A model generated the notes under the pieces. It saw nothing but the letters and a program-made list of their open reading frames with translations. It had not been told where the DNA came from and made no database searches. From Paraphaeosphaeria minitans (taxonomy: Eukaryota; Ascomycota; Dothideomycetes; Pleosporales; Didymosphaeriaceae), in contig WJXW01000007.1 in the NCBI GenBank assembly GCA_015832175.1, positions 1,674,001-1,738,000 on the forward strand: 64,000 nucleotides of DNA, given 5' to 3'. The position numbers and the translations under genes are program-made. Positions 1 through 10,771 of the stretch are shown piece after piece. Every line of letters starts with the position of its first letter. Within the stretch, counting starts at the first letter, position 1.

Positions 1-2
1 TC

Positions 3-683
3 GAGACGAACGAGCAGCTCTCGCTGGCTGCATCCAAGCATCAACGTGCCGTACTCCAAGCCCGCCGCGCAATCGGAGCATCACCCTCACCACCAGTCCC
101 GGGCAACACCTACAATAACAACTACAGTGCTCTGCCACCCGCGCCAGCACCCGCGCCAGTCACCACATACGGTTCCCCACTAGGACTAGGGCAGCCATCA
201 GCGCTACCAAGTGAGATACCGATTCTCCCACCGCTTGGGCTTGGGTCCAACGAGCCGAGGGCGCACAATGCGGCAAGCTATGAGAAGGATGACTTGCCGC
301 TCCCTCCAGCATTGCAAGCAGGTCTAGTTGGGCCGCGCAGCAACGGCAACACGGTGCAAGGTTCCGAAGACGATCCATTCGCGGACCATCATACATATTC
401 TGCACCAGCTGGGGCACCGCCGGGCCAGGCTAGGGAGAGTGCCCGTACAGACGGTTACAGATATCAGCCAACACCCTCGTTCTTGGGTCGACAAGAGAGC
501 GCTGCAAACAACATCACGATGCACGGAGCGGCGAAGAGCAACCTCGCAGAGGAAGAGGAAGAGGAATATGCTCGCGACCATGCTGCCGGCAACAGACCAA
601 AGACTCCCGAGGAGCGGCATCAGCGGCACGGAAGCGATGTTTCACCGATCACGGACCGGGGTACCGTGACGTACCGATACTGA
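3..683 (+). CDS. C-terminal part of a possible VHS/GAT (LSB5-like) adaptor protein
   Basis: The frame is open from the left edge of the window, so this is a 3'-partial gene; about 226 residues are visible and the protein ends in TYRY. The first residues (ETNEQLSLAASKHQRAVL) form a helix resembling the end of the GAT domain of fungal VHS/GAT sorting proteins such as LSB5, which bind ubiquitin and clathrin-pathway partners at endosomes. The rest is low-complexity, rich in Pro, Ala and Ser, with a DPF-like tripeptide (EDDPFAD) and a run of seven acidic residues near the end, as expected of a disordered adaptor tail. That the frame is coding is fairly safe; the family name rests on one short helix and is tentative. 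Confidence 0.5.
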   Translation, partial: ETNEQLSLAASKHQRAVLQARRAIGASPSPPVPGNTYNNNYSALPPAPAPAPVTTYGSPLGLGQPSALPSEIPILPPLGLGSNEPRAHNAASYEKDDLPLPPALQAGLVGPRSNGNTVQGSEDDPFADHHTYSAPAGAPPGQARESARTDGYRYQPTPSFLGRQESAANNITMHGAAKSNLAEEEEEEYARDHAAGNRPKTPEERHQRHGSDVSPITDRGTVTYRY

Positions 684-1274
684 GGCTTTGTTTGTGCACA
701 GCTTCTGGATTTTTTTATTTTTTTTTGGTTCCGATGAAGGGTGGAAAATACTCTTAGGGTGGTTTGGAGCGCGATACCATGTTGTCAAGTTTGGCGTGAT
801 CGAACCCGAGTGCTGGTTTCTGGAGATTTCTGGAGATTTCTGGAGACGGATCTCTTTTGGCGTATTTGTCAGCGTTATACCTCAGACCAATTATGAAGAA
901 CGTTGAAGAGTTTTGTGGTCATCTCTTGCAATGGCCAAGGAAGTGCATGGAGGCGCCTGTGTGAGGTTCTCCTCTGCCGCCTGTGCACTGCATCATGGCT
1001 GCCGCATGCGAGCATGAGCAGCGGCCATCAGACAGGCGGCGCTCATGGCGGATCCGAAGCGGAAGAGGATGAGGAAGAGGAAATGGACGCCGGGGCGTGG
1101 GGTCGCAGCCGCCCCACGGAGAGCATGTAGCATGTCTAGCGCGGGTCCTGGTGAAAAGCCGTCATGTTGAGGTCGTAGACCATCTATAGTCTAGGTGCAC
1201 CGGACCGACTCGGCCTTCCTTTTCCTCGTCGACTCCCTCATGGCCTTTGGTGGTGCCGTGCTGAGAAGCCTTTC
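684..1274. other. Intergenic; no gene seen
   Basis: It holds the 3' flank of the partial gene (T-rich stretch just after the stop) and the presumed promoter of the flavoprotein downstream. A 12-base direct repeat (tttctggagatt and its neighbour) lies around 818-845. I see no credible coding exon. Confidence 0.6.
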
Positions 1275-2984
1275 ATGGCGGGATCGCTTCCACAATGCGT
1301 GGACACGGTCATCATAGGTGCGTGACGACGCCGTCGTACCCCCGCGCTGCGAGGGCGAGGGCGAGGGCGAGGGGCTGATTCATCCGCAGGAAACGGTCCG
1401 TCGGCCCTCATCCTCTCGTACCTACTCCACGGCCACATCCCCTACTATGTCGGCGGCCACCATGACGCCCTGCTGGACCAGAAGCTCCGGCGCCAGCTCA
1501 GCCTGCTCCACCTGACGCCCGACCTGCACGACCACTTCCTGTCCTCGATCCGCTACTCGACGGCCGCCCTGCCCGTCAACACGCTGCTCGACACGCTCCT
1601 GCGCCCGAACGCCGACACGGAGATCAATCCCACCTCCTGTATAGAATGGCGATATGAGCCGGAGCGCGCCGTCTCCCACGTAGCCATTGGCGACTCCCCG
1701 CAGCCCGGCGGCCAGTGGGTCGACAACCCCGTCAATGCGAGCGCAAACATTGGCACCCTGAGCTACGCAGAACAGCTGAGCCTGCCCGGATACTCGTATG
1801 CCGAGCACAGGGCAAAGAGCGGTGATGCCGTTCAGTGCGATTTCGTTAGGCCGTCGCGCGAGGAAGTCGCCGCCTACCTGAAGGCATACCCAGGAGCCGT
1901 GGGCATTGCGGATGCGATCTACACCCACACCAAGGTGGACGACGTATATCGGACGCCCCGGGGCTTCACCATTGGCTCCCTGCGCATCCGCTGCACCCAC
2001 TTGGTGCTGGCTTCCGGCATCTTCACCGTCAACATCCCACCGCCGCCTCTGCTTGTACCCGTTGCGCACACTGATGCCGAGCATATGCCACTCCTTGTCG
2101 TCGGATCCGGATTCTCGGCCGCAGACGTCATCATTTCCGCGCCTCCGAACCGCAGCATCATCCATCTCTATCAATGGGCGCCCAGCACGCGTCCGTCGCC
2201 GCTCCGTGGCTGCCACCACTCGGCATACCCAGAATATGCAGCTGTGTACAAGCAGATGAAGCTTGCCTCTATATCCTCCAAGAAGACTCATTCAGCCCGT
2301 TCTCCGCTAGTACGACGCAAGTCGAATCCCTCTTCCGCCCAGCGAGATTGGGCCTCATTCTACGAAGGCCTCCCCAATGCCCAGGTCCTCCACAGCTCCG
2401 TCTCCGCCACCACAGGCATCGCCCAGGTCACCCTACGCTTGGAATCCGGCGAGGAAATCACCCGACACGTAGGCGGCCTTGCCTACGTAGTCGGACGCCG
2501 CGGCACACTAGACTTCCTCTCGCCCTCGCTCCTCCAAGAAGTCGGTCCCTTCGACACGCCTCCGGGCACACCCACCCTCATCTCCGGCCGCACACTCCGC
2601 ACCAAAGCCGAGCGCTCCCTCGAAGTCGCCAAAAACGTCTTCATCATCGGCAGCCTGGCCGGCGACTCGCTCGTCCGGCATGCGGTGGGGGGCTGCGTCT
2701 TCGCAGCCGGCCGCATCCTCGGCGACATACCTTCTTCGTACCCTTCCTCTTGCTCGTCGACGCCGCGCTCGACATCGCCCAGTCGCGTCTCCGAGCTTAC
2801 GCCTGATTCTTCCACGACACCCAGCTCCAAGGAGAGCCCGAGGGTGACGGCGAACGGGCACGAGGATCTGCATGTCGACCGGCGGAAGCTGGCGCGGTCG
2901 GTCGAGGTGGCGAGTGTGGAGAATAGAATATGGGCTGATTCTGGATGGTGGGCTGGTGGGCTGGGGTGGACGAGTTCCTCGTGA
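1275..2984 (+). CDS. OSGIN-like FAD-dependent oxidoreductase
   Basis: There are two exons, 1275-1317 and 1390-2984, giving 545 residues. The start was chosen because the first exon encodes CVDTVIIG, which joins across a 72-base GT..AG intron to NGPSALILSYLLHG, completing the N-terminal Rossmann GxGxxA dinucleotide-binding loop. A second nucleotide-binding-like stretch is LVVGSGFSAADVI. It is followed by SPLRGCHHSAYPEY, characteristic of the OSGIN (oxidative-stress-induced growth inhibitor) family of flavoproteins. The last 100 or so residues are Ser/Pro-rich and probably disordered. The family resembles flavin monooxygenases; substrate and partners in fungi are not known to me. The neighbouring CCCH gene is convergent. 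The intron carries a GAGGGC hexamer repeat. Confidence 0.85.
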
Positions 2985-3221
2985 AGGCAAGGGGCGTGTA
3001 TATACATGCATTGCGTACATAAAAGCCATCATCACGGCCTCCAAGTCCTATCTGCACGAAGCATTTTTTCTTCTTCTCTCTTTCTATTTTCTGCGCGCGT
3101 GATTTTCGAGTTACTGAATAAAAAATATAGGATCCGTACAGAAAGGCAAGAACCAAAAAAAGAAAAGGAAACAATAGAAGCGCCCCTCCATCGACTGCCA
3201 CGTTATACATGACTCCTCCGC

Positions 3222-4769
3222 CTAGACAGCCATGGCCACGCCCTTGGCCTCTCCGTCCAACCCTTTCCGTCCCTTCTTCCGGTCCGGACCTCTGTGAAGC
3301 GACACACAGGCCTTCCCCTCCGCACCCTTCCCACCCACTGCCATCCTCCCCCGCTCGGCAGCTTCTTCGTCCCTCCAGCGGGCCACGACATCTTTCCGCG
3401 CAGCGAACAGCGCCCGCGGTTTCCGGGTCTGGGGAGCGCACGGGATCCTGCGCGTTGATGGCTCGAGGGGGCCGTGCTTGGCCGCTGCTGCTGCTGCTGC
3501 ATCATCGCGGGTCGAGGCCATATCGAGGGGAGTGCCTCGGTCGTCTGGGAGTGTGGGAGCGAGTCTCGCCTTTGGGGCGGCACTGCTGTGGTTGGGCTGC
3601 GTGGGGGCGGCGGGGCGGGGCGATGGGGCTCTGCGCGATGCTGCTGCGGAAACGCTGCTGAGGAGGGGACGCGATGCACGCGATGCAGTTGCAGTTGCAG
3701 CTGCTGCGTCGCTCGTCTCGGATGGGTCCATGAGCATGAGCATGGGCTCGTCGGCTGTGTTGGTCGTGTACACGCCGCACATGGCGTTGGCTTTCGTCCG
3801 CGCGGCATCTCGACCCCTTGATTCTCCTGCACATTGCACCACCCCTTTTGCCTGTGCCTCTGCCTCTGCCTCTGCCTCTGCCTCTGCCTCTGCCTCTGCC
3901 TCTGCCTCTGCCTCTGCCTCTGCCTCTGCCTCTGCCTCTGCCTCTGCCTCTGCCTCTGCCTCTGCCTCTGCCTCTGCCTCCGTCTTTGCCTTTGCCATTG
4001 CCTTTGCCTTTGGCACCACGTCCCGCTGCGCAAACCACCGCGGCACACCCGCGATTCCAATCGAAGCGAGTTTCTCAACCGACGGCATGGCGTGCGCGTA
4101 CCGACACCCCTCCTCCGTGACGGTCCACTTGCACGCGCCCGTCTTGATCCAGTGGCGGCAGTGCTCCTTCTCCCTGGCCGCTGGGGGCGAGCGTTTCGTG
4201 TAGCCCACGCGGCGCGCGTCTCGGGCGTAGATGGCTGCCATGCTCTCCGTCAGCGAAGACGTCCGGGACATTATCTTTTCCCCCGTGTCGTGGGCGCTCG
4301 CTCGAGCTGCAAGTCTGTTGTTGTTGTGGGGGGTGGATGTGTCCTCACGAGTCGACGAAGCAGGTTCCTTCCCTTCTCCTCCTCCTCCTCCCCCTTTCCC
4401 ATCTTCTTCCCCATCTTCTTCCCCATCTTCTTCTTCTTTCCCCTCTCCGCCCAGCACCCCAGCACCCCTCCCCCCCTTCCCAGCTCCCCCCAACCCGCAC
4501 ACCTTCCCCACGCCCTCCGCCACAGCCGCCTCCTCAGCCCAACACCCCAACGCAAGCGGCCACGCGATCCCCCCCGTCTCCCCCGCAAACGTCCACCCGC
4601 CCGCGCTCAACGCCTCGTGGCCCAGGTGTCTGGGGAAGTCTTTCAGGCCAAAGGGCAGCTGGTCCGCCGGGATCAGCGGGACGATGGCGTGGCTGGGCGT
4701 GCGGTGGATGTAGAACCGTATGCTGGGGTCGAGACGGGCGGAGGAGGGGGAGGGTGTAGGATGGTGCAT
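3222..4769 (-). CDS. CCCH zinc-finger protein with long Glu-Ala repeat
   Basis: This is a single-exon frame of 515 residues. Residues 18-45 (RFYIHRTPSHAIVPLIPADQ) match the N-terminal block of a fungal CCCH family in which a VPLIP-type motif precedes one zinc finger. The finger is C204-x8-C213-x8-C222-x3-H226 (CRHWIKTGACKW then EGCRYAH), so spacing differs from the usual C-x8-C-x5-C-x3-H. Between them lies a Gly/Glu/Asp-rich linker. After the finger, about 21 Glu-Ala dipeptides (around residues 264-306) come from a perfect hexanucleotide tract. The C-terminus is Ala/Pro/Arg-rich. CCCH fingers commonly bind RNA; a role in RNA metabolism is inference. It could contain small in-frame introns I cannot see. 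Confidence 0.75.
   Translation of the reverse strand: MHHPTPSPSSARLDPSIRFYIHRTPSHAIVPLIPADQLPFGLKDFPRHLGHEALSAGGWTFAGETGGIAWPLALGCWAEEAAVAEGVGKVCGLGGAGKGGRGAGVLGGEGKEEEDGEEDGEEDGKGGGGGGEGKEPASSTREDTSTPHNNNRLAARASAHDTGEKIMSRTSSLTESMAAIYARDARRVGYTKRSPPAAREKEHCRHWIKTGACKWTVTEEGCRYAHAMPSVEKLASIGIAGVPRWFAQRDVVPKAKAMAKAKTEAEAEAEAEAEAEAEAEAEAEAEAEAEAEAEAEAEAEAEAEAQAKGVVQCAGESRGRDAARTKANAMCGVYTTNTADEPMLMLMDPSETSDAAAATATASRASRPLLSSVSAAASRRAPSPRPAAPTQPNHSSAAPKARLAPTLPDDRGTPLDMASTRDDAAAAAAAKHGPLEPSTRRIPCAPQTRKPRALFAARKDVVARWRDEEAAERGRMAVGGKGAEGKACVSLHRGPDRKKGRKGLDGEAKGVAMAV
3856..3980. repeat. Perfect GCCTCT hexanucleotide array (about 21 units)
   Basis: GCCTCT repeats without interruption for about 125 bases, then degrades into GCCTTT/GCCATT variants. 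On the minus strand, in frame with the zinc-finger gene, it encodes (Glu-Ala)n. The unit contains no stop in any frame, so indels of whole hexamers change only repeat length. Confidence 0.95.
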
Positions 4770-5357
4770 TTTTGGACGGCCTGGGTGGGGTTGGGGGGAG
4801 TGCCTGTGGGGTGGTGGTGGTGGTGATATGTCGCGAGGCGTGTGTATGGTGGGGGAAATGTGAGGTTAATGTGTTAGGGAGGATATATGGCGTGGATATA
4901 AGGTTTTATGGACCAAGATACGATGTGTGTGTGGGTGCGTGGTTGGGTAAAACAGGGCGGGTGTGGTGTGTCAAACAGCAAGCTGGCGTGCTGGAACATG
5001 GCATTTGCGGAGCTGTGTTCCATACAGTCTCGAGCGTAAACCAGGTGCATGGACAAATGACGAGACAGCCTGGTGAACCAGGATTTGATAGCATGGCTCC
5101 GGATTGTTCCGTATTTTTTTCTGTTTTTTTCCTTTTCTCGTGAACGTTGCGACAGGTCGACAAGCACGAGACAATTCAACGCATGGGCGCAAACTTTCCA
5201 CAGTCAAACCGCAACGCGCCTGCCCTTTCAAAGTCGTTGCGAAAGCTTCGGTGGACGTTTGAGTGAACACTTCATCCGTCTACTTCTCCTCCTCATCCTT
5301 CTCCTCCTATACCACGTATTCCCCTCTACTCATAGCCCCCCTGAAAATTCTCTCCTC
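4770..5357. other. Intergenic; no gene seen
   Basis: Two minus-strand genes flank it, so it contains the promoter of the CCCH gene and the 3' end of the ABC transporter. A short GGT run sits near 4810-4826. No coding signal is convincing. Confidence 0.6.
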
Positions 5358-8300
5358 CTACGCAGTGATCCCCTGCTCCCCACACATCCCCGCAAACACA
5401 CTCCCTTTTCTCCCCACCAGCACCCTTGGAACCCCCCTCTCTACAACTCTGCCCCCACCCAACACAACGACCTGCCCAAAATCCATCACTCCCCTCAGCC
5501 GATGCGCCACCGCTACAACCGTACATTGCTCCTCCACAAACTCCTCCCGAAGAAGCCGCTGCATGACCTCCTCGCTAGCATCGTCTAGGCTAGACGTGAC
5601 TTCGTCAAGGACCAGGATCTTGGGTCGCGGCCGGATAAGCAGTGTGCGTGCGAGGACGAGGAGCTGCGTCTGGCCGGGGGACAGGGCAGTAGGGTTGAGA
5701 GGGTGATCGAGGACGGGGGAAAGCGAGGGGGACCGCGCAGAGGCGACGAAGATGGGCCAAAGGCCGACGCGTACGAGGGCGGAGTGGAGGTCTCCATCGG
5801 TCTGGTGGGCGTCTGGGTCGAGGTTGCGGCGGAGGCTGCCGGGGAGGAGGTAGGGTTGTTGTGGGAGGCAGGTGACACGGGAGCGGAGCTTTTGCAGCGG
5901 GATGGAGGTGTGCGGATGTCCGTCTATGAGGATGGAGCCGGATGAGGGGGTGAGGAGGCGTAGGAGGACGGAGAGCGTAGACGACTTGCCGCTGCCCGTG
6001 CGGCCGACTATGGCGCAGGTGGATCCGGATGGGATGGTGAAAGAAAGATCGTTGAGGACTGGTGGGACATCGTCACTGCATGTGTTAGTAGGTACTGAGT
6101 TGGTGTTACAGGGGAAATCATACCGGTACTTGGCACTCAAATTCCTGAACTCGACACTCCCTTGGCTGGGCCACTGATTAGATACGACTGCGTCTGCTGC
6201 ATCCTCTTCAACTGCAGTATCGTGCGAGAATGCCTTCAATCTCGCAATGGCCCCCAAACTCGTCTCCAGTGTTGTCCACTCAACAATAAGCAGGGTCAAC
6301 CGGTCGTTGAAATTGAGCAGCGCAATCAAACCAACACCAACAGAACCAGCGCTACTCAGACCTTTCACCTGGATCGCAAAGGTAACGAGCACTGTTGCCA
6401 TCGCCGCCACCATGAATCCTAGCACGAGGATGAGCCAGCGCTGAATGCAGAACAGAAGATAGTACGGCTTTTGCGAGGCATCAAGCGTAGTGAATAGTAT
6501 CTCGCTCCATTTGGTGCACCAGCCGAGAGGAACTATCGTGTCGAGGCCGTCGACAGTCTCCTGGAAAACGGTAAAGAGTGGCGCGCGAGCTTCGATATCG
6601 AGAAGTCGCAATTGACGACTGGTGCGCAGATAGAACTTCTGGAGGTAGTATAAGGCAACCAGAAGAAGTGGGATGAGAGCTGCAGTATAAGAGGCACTGA
6701 TGGATAGCAGAACAAATGCGGCGAGACACTCAACGGTTGCGTGCATGCACCGTAGAGTGGCCGAGGGCACGTCACGATCGATGTGCTGCATGTCTTGCGT
6801 GAAGCGATTGAGTGTTGCGCCAGCTGGCGTTGTGTCATGGAAAGACTGTTTTGCACTGCCTCTTTGTTAGTAGAGTACATCGAGTGACCTTTGTGGCTTT
6901 AATTACTGGATCACCGTGCCCAACAGCGTATTATGCATGTTCTTCCCAGCAGCCGGAATCATAACCATGTATATAAACCAGATACCAAACAGAAGGCATA
7001 TAAGCCCAAGGAGGGCGGCCACGCCGTAGATACTGAGGTAGAATGTTGTCCGATCAGGCGTATTTGGGGTTTGAGCAAAGGATGACCATTGTTTCAACCA
7101 GATCGCTTGAACATATCAGTAGTAAAAAAGGTGCGTGCATATCTAGAAAACCTACTTGGAAAATTGTCTAGCGCTGCATTGAGGAGGTGAGATGCAGCAA
7201 GCAGGCCAATGCGCCACCAGCCAACTGACTGTATGTAATGTTTGTATATCGTCCAATCCCCTGTATGCCGGGCAGTGTCGGTCTCCTCGGGCTGCACTAT
7301 AGAGGCCATTTTTGGGTCTTCGCGATTTGCATTCGCACCATTCTCAACAGCTCGTGTCAGTTGTGTTAGACGCGAGCTGGGTTCGGTTTCTGCAATGATA
7401 TCTTGTGGTGCTTGCAGCTGTTCGACGTGACCATCCAAGGTGAACTTCAATAAAGTGTCCATGTGTCGAAGGACGTTTGCTTGTATGCGTGAGTACCTGG
7501 CGGATAACGGTTGAAATGAGGAGAATAGACTGACGAGCGTGCGATGCGACTATCACAGTAGCACCAAGATCACGAAGCAGACCCTCTGCACCAAACACTG
7601 CGCGGCAGATATGAGCCGCAGTGTGCGCGTCCATACCGCTCAATATATCATCGAGGATGAAGATCTTCTGCCTAGAAAACAAGGCTCTGGCAAGGGCCTA
7701 AAGGAATTACTTAGTCACGTTCCCTTCACGCAACGAAATGTCGATGGACCTACCACTCTCTGCTTCTGTCCGCCGCTTAAGTTCGTTCCCTGGCTTCCCA
7801 CATCTGTCTGGTCCGCCGCATTGAGAGACTTGAAGTCTTCGGTAAGGCCACACGCGTCTATGACTTTGCTGTACCACTTCTCATCGGGTTGTGTTTGACC
7901 ATTGATGACGTCCCGTACTGAACCGCTGGGAATCCACGGTGTCTGGGCACAGTACATAATCGATTCATTTGGTCTTTGCACATATCGTCCTTCGATGACG
8001 AGCAGACGATTGAGAAGTGCTTTGATCAATGTTGTCTTTCCACAACCTGCCGGTCCAGTGATACCGACAAATTGACCTCGGTAAATACTGAGGTTGACAT
8101 CGCGAAGAGAAAAGCTGTTAGTCTTCGCGCCGGTCTTCAGGATGACATCCTGAACTGAAAACAGTGCCTGTTGGCCGTTGTTGCCTGTCTCTACTCGAGG
8201 TTCGCTACCTTCTAGCGACTCATTCTCATTCGGATCCAACGCTGTGGGGGAGAGGATTGATTTCAATGGGTGAACTTCCGAAAAGAAGTTTTCCAATCGT

Positions 8301-10116
8301 TTAAGACAACCTGCTGCTGATGAAACTTGTGGCAATGACGCGATGAACTTGAGTGTTGACATCTCGAGCAGCGAGATCAGCGTAAGGGACGTGAAGGCCC
8401 TCTCGATGGTGAAACTTCCTTTACCGAGGAGCGCAAAGACGGCAAATGTCAGTACGGGACCAGCATAGAATGGCAAATTTGCTGAGCCTTGTCAGCATTT
8501 GAATGCAGCCTGAGGTAGCCATTCTCACCAAGTGCATTCAGGAATACGGTAAACCGTCTGAACACCTTGAAACTTCGGATCTCCTTGTCTCTCAACGCCT
8601 GAATATCTCTGATAACGTACTCCGAGAAGCCCATCATTTTGATAGACTTTATGAAGTCTAGGATAGTTGAAGTGGCTGACACGCGTTCTTGGGTCACGAC
8701 GTTCCACTTCGCTTGTCGCGGGCCCATCTGCCGTGATAGATAAACAGCAAGTCCAGAGCTCACTGTTCAGGTATTCACTGTTAGGCAATCCTATTGAGAA
8801 TGCTTATGAATAACTTACAAAAGGAAACGCCGAACGGTACAACCCACACAACGCCAAGTTGTCTCTGTAGCAGGTAGACAGCGATGCCAACCTCCACTGT
8901 ACCAGCCCAGATCTCGTTGTAGACCGGGACAACGTCAGTTACACCATCAACATCCACGCTCATCAGTGTAATGGGCGCTCGATCGTTCAAAGCGCCAGGA
9001 GCCGACTCTAGGGTGTGAGCATACAACATGCTCACCAGTGTACCACGTACTTTCACGACCAGCTGATACGTTTTGTGTTGGTAATAGGTCTTGCTGATGG
9101 CAAGAGAGCTGTAGAGGAGCCCAGTTGCGGCAATCAAGCCGTATCCAACGTTTAGATCCCGGCGTTCAGAGGGTTCATCGAGATGTGCAATGATAGCCTG
9201 GAACAAAAACGGTTGTGTGTAGCTCAATGCCAACATCACCGTTCTTGGAACTACCAGGAAGGCCACGTCCAGCTTGAAAGCTCGAAGGCAGACTCTCAGC
9301 AAAGGTTCATCATCGAATTTGGGTTGGAGGGCAGCCAACAGTCGTTTCGACCCAAAATCTTCTTTGATGGCCATCAGATCCACTGGCCGGAACGTCGCTC
9401 TGTATCCCCGATACATTAACCCGTTAAGCCACCAGAACACTCTCCTCGCGTACACACCGCTTATTGTCTCTGGCGCTAGACTCCGATAATCTTCCATTAG
9501 CCATGCGATCTTATTCTGCGCTTCTGCAATGAGGAGTGCGGCTTTGACAGCGAGGCACACGCTTGCTGCTACAGATTCAGTCGTTGGGAGTGGGCGTATC
9601 CAAGAAGTGCGTACTTGCACCGCATCAAAAATCGTGCTGAAGAAGAGATAAACGTTGATTGCATCGGAGCTCCGCGGTGACCTGACATGTTCAAGGAGAG
9701 AAAGTCCGCTTGATGCTAGGACGACGGTTACTAGGAGGGTGTGTGCTGCAATGGCTAACTGTGAGCCAGCGATGCCGTGAGATGTTGCGAACATAAGGAG
9801 AGAAAGTTGTGTGACGAAAAGCAGGATGTATAGCAGCTATATCGGGAATTAGTACGAAGTCTGGAAATCGTGTTGGGGTTCGCACCTGCTTCCCCATCGC
9901 CAGGCGACTCCATTTCGCTTTCTCCTGCTCGCTTCGAAGCCAGTATGCCCTCAGAGGAGCATAAATTAGGAACAACGTAGAGGGCAGAATGCTCAATATA
10001 GTTTTCTCGAACAGCAATGTAAAGTCGAACCCGATATCGTGGCCTTGGAGCGCCGGACCAAAAAAATTGTCCGGCGTCTCACTAGCGTTGGCAAGGGATC
10101 TCAAGACTGCGTCCAT
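5358..10116 (-). CDS. ABC transporter, subfamily C (MRP/YCF1-like), full length
   Basis: Nine exons on the minus strand: 10116-9886, 9836-8819, 8762-8529, 8481-7754, 7697-7497, 7444-7156, 7105-6907, 6855-6124 and 6075-5358. All introns are 47-56 bases and all phases agree, giving 1449 residues. The order is an N-terminal membrane region typical of ABCC (TMD0-like), TMD1, NBD1, TMD2, NBD2. NBD1 has Walker A GPAGCGKT (about 560-567), signature LSGGQKQRV and Walker B IFILDD, with Asp where the catalytic Glu usually sits. NBD2 has GRTGSGKS (about 1235-1242), LSPGQTQ and VLDEVTSSLD. One active and one degenerate site is normal in ABCC. The family exports glutathione conjugates, toxins and metabolites across vacuolar or plasma membrane. 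The last intron is a multiple of three and would be read through without a stop if retained. Confidence 0.92.
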
Positions 10117-10771
10117 AATATCACACTGAGTTGAACGATGAATGAAGGACAAGACCAAGCAACTGGAGCGAAGCTTGATGTACATAAAATGCCTCGGTTC
10201 AAATTGGAGCACGGTACCTGAATGCGCATCAGTGATTGATCGACGTCGAAGGGCGGTACTTGATCCGAGACAGGAAGGTGCGGTAGGTATGGGGCTGACT
10301 CATGGGGCGAAATTAACCACAGTGATACATGCAATTGAACTTCATGTGACTCAGGAAACAGGCATTTGGGTCGGGGGGGGGGGGGGGGGGTGGGGGTGGA
10401 TGGTTGCAGTCATTCTACATCATAGGCAGATGGACAGACGAAAGGCTCATTATAGCAGTGCACAGTGCATACTTAGCTCCTGTATCTACTTCCATATATT
10501 TCCATATGCAGCACTAGGCTTGCTCGCATTTCGCATGCGCAACACCCGTCTTGCCCCAGCTACCCTCTGATGGATGCTTGTCGACCGTATACTCATGTAA
10601 ACGCATCTATTCGTGACGTGGCCAAATGAACTCTATGCCAGCCGTGTGAATTTTCCAAAGATGCCGGGATTCGCTGGAACGTATGGACATGCGATGAGCC
10701 CGTTGAAATGCAAAACATACAGATCATGATGCAAACCGCGTATCCAACAGGACTACTCGTGTATACGTGAC
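10117..10771. other. Intergenic with promoter of the ABC transporter
   Basis: It separates the ABC transporter start from the 3' end of the Ran-binding gene; both are on the minus strand. Apart from the poly-G run described separately, I see no gene. Confidence 0.6.
10373..10390. repeat. 18-base poly-G run
   Basis: Eighteen consecutive G precede T and five more G, upstream of the ABC transporter. The exact length may be unreliable, as homopolymers are error-prone in sequencing. Confidence 0.9.

Noticed and set aside
1422..2291. Long minus-strand open frame (289 codons) opposite the flavoprotein gene
   Set aside because: It is antisense to a well-supported coding exon with strong family motifs, and its own translation has no domain. 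GC-rich codons leave the antisense open by chance.
3834..4826. Plus-strand open frames across the hexanucleotide array (Leu-Pro, Cys-Leu or Ser-Ala repeats)
   Set aside because: The array has no stop in any frame, so shadows extend through it. Only the minus-strand frame has a zinc finger and a conserved N-terminus.
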